Assembly (NCBI RefSeq): GCF_036785885.1
Contig: NC_092312.1
Coordinates: forward strand, 23,020,001 to 23,084,000
From: Coffea arabica
Taxonomy: Eukaryota > Streptophyta > Magnoliopsida > Gentianales > Rubiaceae
Reading direction: 5' to 3'
Length of the DNA stretch: 64,000 bases
Both the position numbers and the translations under genes were made by a program. Shown here piece by piece: positions 62,325-64,000 of the stretch. Position 1 is the first letter of the stretch, and each line of letters begins with the position of its first letter. The notes beneath the pieces are model-generated. The model was not told where the DNA came from, ran no database searches, and was given only the letters and a program-made list of their open reading frames with translations.

Positions 62325-64000
62325 GCTTCAAAGATCAGAAGGTGGTCTTTGAAGTGCTTGGTACTGCATCCAAAAATAGGAGATGAAAAAATAAAATAAA
62401 AATTTTAATGAGTGTTCAGGGAGCATTCATTAGTGTACTCAGTATATACCTAATATACTATGTGAATGTACAGATTTGTCGCATCCCTTCATTTAGACAT
62501 TTCCTCACTTTAGTTTCACATTTGCAAAATATGGCATATCTCAACCATTAGCCAAACCAAAGAAAAAAAAAAATAGAGAGAGAGAGAGAGAGAAAAAAAG
62601 GGCATGGACTCGTGTAGATATTGGCAGTATTGTTGCGAGTCGTTTTCAACTTTCTGCGGCAATCTTTGTGATTCCAGCATTGATTGATCTCAAACTATTT
62701 GTACTACCAACTATCAAGCATGCCTGCTTTACCGGTTCAACTTATTCTTTTGGGGGCTTCCCTGTAGAATGTGCGGCTTGTGTTTTTTAATTCCAAGCAT
62801 GTCATTCTAGAATATTTGAAGGAGGTGCCACATTTGGTGGGGGAAACTTCCTAATTCTGACCTCCGATTAGGAGACGAGTGTTGTTGGAGAATAGGATAC
62901 TAGGAGGCGGTCCGGAGATCAATTAGTCTAGGGCACACCGACTTAATTGTGCAACTAATAGAAACAAAGATATTTATAAAAAATATATATATATATATAA
63001 ACTTGAAGTATTAATAAAAAAAAAAAGCTGTTTGGCTGGAGGAGATTTAAAAAATACAAAAAAGATTAACTTTTTATACACTGACAGTCGTTTAAATTTC
63101 AAATTTGATTTTATTTTTATGTGTTGTGATCTAAATCTATTTTTACACACTAACTGTGTATAAAAAATATTACCAAAGAAAAGGTGTAAAACGGGAACTT
63201 TTAGGTCTTGCCCTAAAAATTCGATTGTTCGAATTCTATTGCAGGTGTGAGCTAGTAGAGTCTATGGCATGGCATTTGAAAATAAATGCAATAAATAGTC
63301 AGAACATGTCTCCCTAGCAGATTACAACGAACAATTTTCTTTTAGATTAGCAAAAAATACCACCAAAAAAAAAAAAAAAAGATGCAAATGACTTCTAACT
63401 AGGTTGAAGGCAAATTTTTCAGTCACTCCTAAGATTGGATTTCTTTTTTCTGCGTCAATGATTCATATCAATTTCAGCGTCCCGTATATATAATTGGGAT
63501 TTAGCAATTCATCTCGGATCTGTTTGCACAAACTTGCGCAGTTGCATGTCATCTTTAGCTATTCTCAGCGCAATAGGATTTTTCTGGTCTCCGTATCGCC
63601 CCTTATTCTTGATATTTTCTTCGAAATGGAGGGGAAATTTTTTTTTTTTAAAAAAAAAAGACAAAGAAAAAGAAGTGAAGAAAGAAATTAAGAGAAAATT
63701 TTTAACTAATATATCACAAAAACTTGTGAACAACTGAAATTTTTTCTGTAGGGTACAATATTTAAGAGAGTATATATATTCACTACCAAAAAGAGATGGG
63801 AAAAAATGAAAAATGTTGCTTATTTCCAACTTGCAAATCTTTTTGCTTTCCACCACGGGAGTAGAGGAAAGTTATCTCCGTTAACAAAATCAAACCTAAC
63901 TCAAGGAAGAATGACGATACCAAGTAGCGCTGTCGGTAGCTAACTGTGCTGCAAACGAAATCACTGTTAATGAAATAAGACTACGTACTGACTCATTGTC
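62325..64000. other. intergenic, no gene seen
   Basis: It contains a GA microsatellite near 62574-62592 and a TA run near 62978-62998. Frames near 63494-63856 overlap each other on both strands across an A/T homopolymer and have no recognisable domain. Confidence 0.5.

Noticed and set aside
1..64000. LTR retrotransposons, tRNA or rRNA genes, known plant microRNAs, CRISPR arrays
   Set aside because: I looked for reverse transcriptase or gag motifs, tRNA-like arms, common conserved miRNA sequences and regular short spacers by eye and found none convincing. A covariance-model or profile search would be needed to be sure.

Overview
This is a gene-poor, AT-rich stretch of a plant nuclear genome, almost certainly a eudicot. 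The evidence is GT-AG introns, plant-specific protein families, TATA boxes at plant spacing, and many short DNA-transposon derivatives of plant families. An asterid is my guess, but the sequence does not settle it. There is no sign of bacterial, organellar or viral content.

I can support three coding units. (1) An 18-exon gene on the + strand at 12244-23506 encodes a GRAM + VASt + membrane-anchor + coiled-coil protein of 643 residues, best matched to VASCULAR ASSOCIATED DEATH 1 (VAD1). All 18 exons join in frame with GT-AG introns. (2) A single-exon class-3 lipase on the - strand at 36910-38229 (439 residues) resembles plastidial phospholipase A1-I of the DAD1-like beta group. (3) A Myb/SANT-like ORF1 protein of PIF/Harbinger transposons lies on the - strand at 50980-52224 (414 residues). 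It sits inside a 2.1-kb element with terminal inverted repeats and a TTA target duplication, and it has no transposase.

Layout: 1-12 kb is intergenic, with small transposon derivatives, including a clean 623-bp hAT element at 7894-8516, plus local tandem repeats. 12.2-23.5 kb is the VAD1-like gene, whose sixth intron holds three copies of a 165-bp tandem repeat. 23.5-36.9 kb is intergenic, with two related Mutator-like elements (25.2-26.6 and 27.7-28.1 kb) and a third long-TIR element (31.8-32.6 kb). 36.9-38.2 kb is the lipase, with a 736-bp hAT element about 0.4 kb upstream of it. 39.4-50.5 kb is intergenic, with hAT-like and GTTTGGC-type elements. 50.5-52.6 kb is the Harbinger element. 52.6-64 kb is intergenic, with more hAT derivatives, a polypyrimidine tract and some unexplained exon-like segments.

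The VAD1-like and lipase genes are both families linked to lipids and stress or cell-death signalling, but nothing in the sequence shows that they work together. The striking feature of the window is how many non-autonomous DNA transposons with recognisable target duplications it carries, and how little LTR-retrotransposon coding sequence it has. I did not find a convincing new biological system. The transposase-less but ORF1-intact Harbinger element is the best lead.
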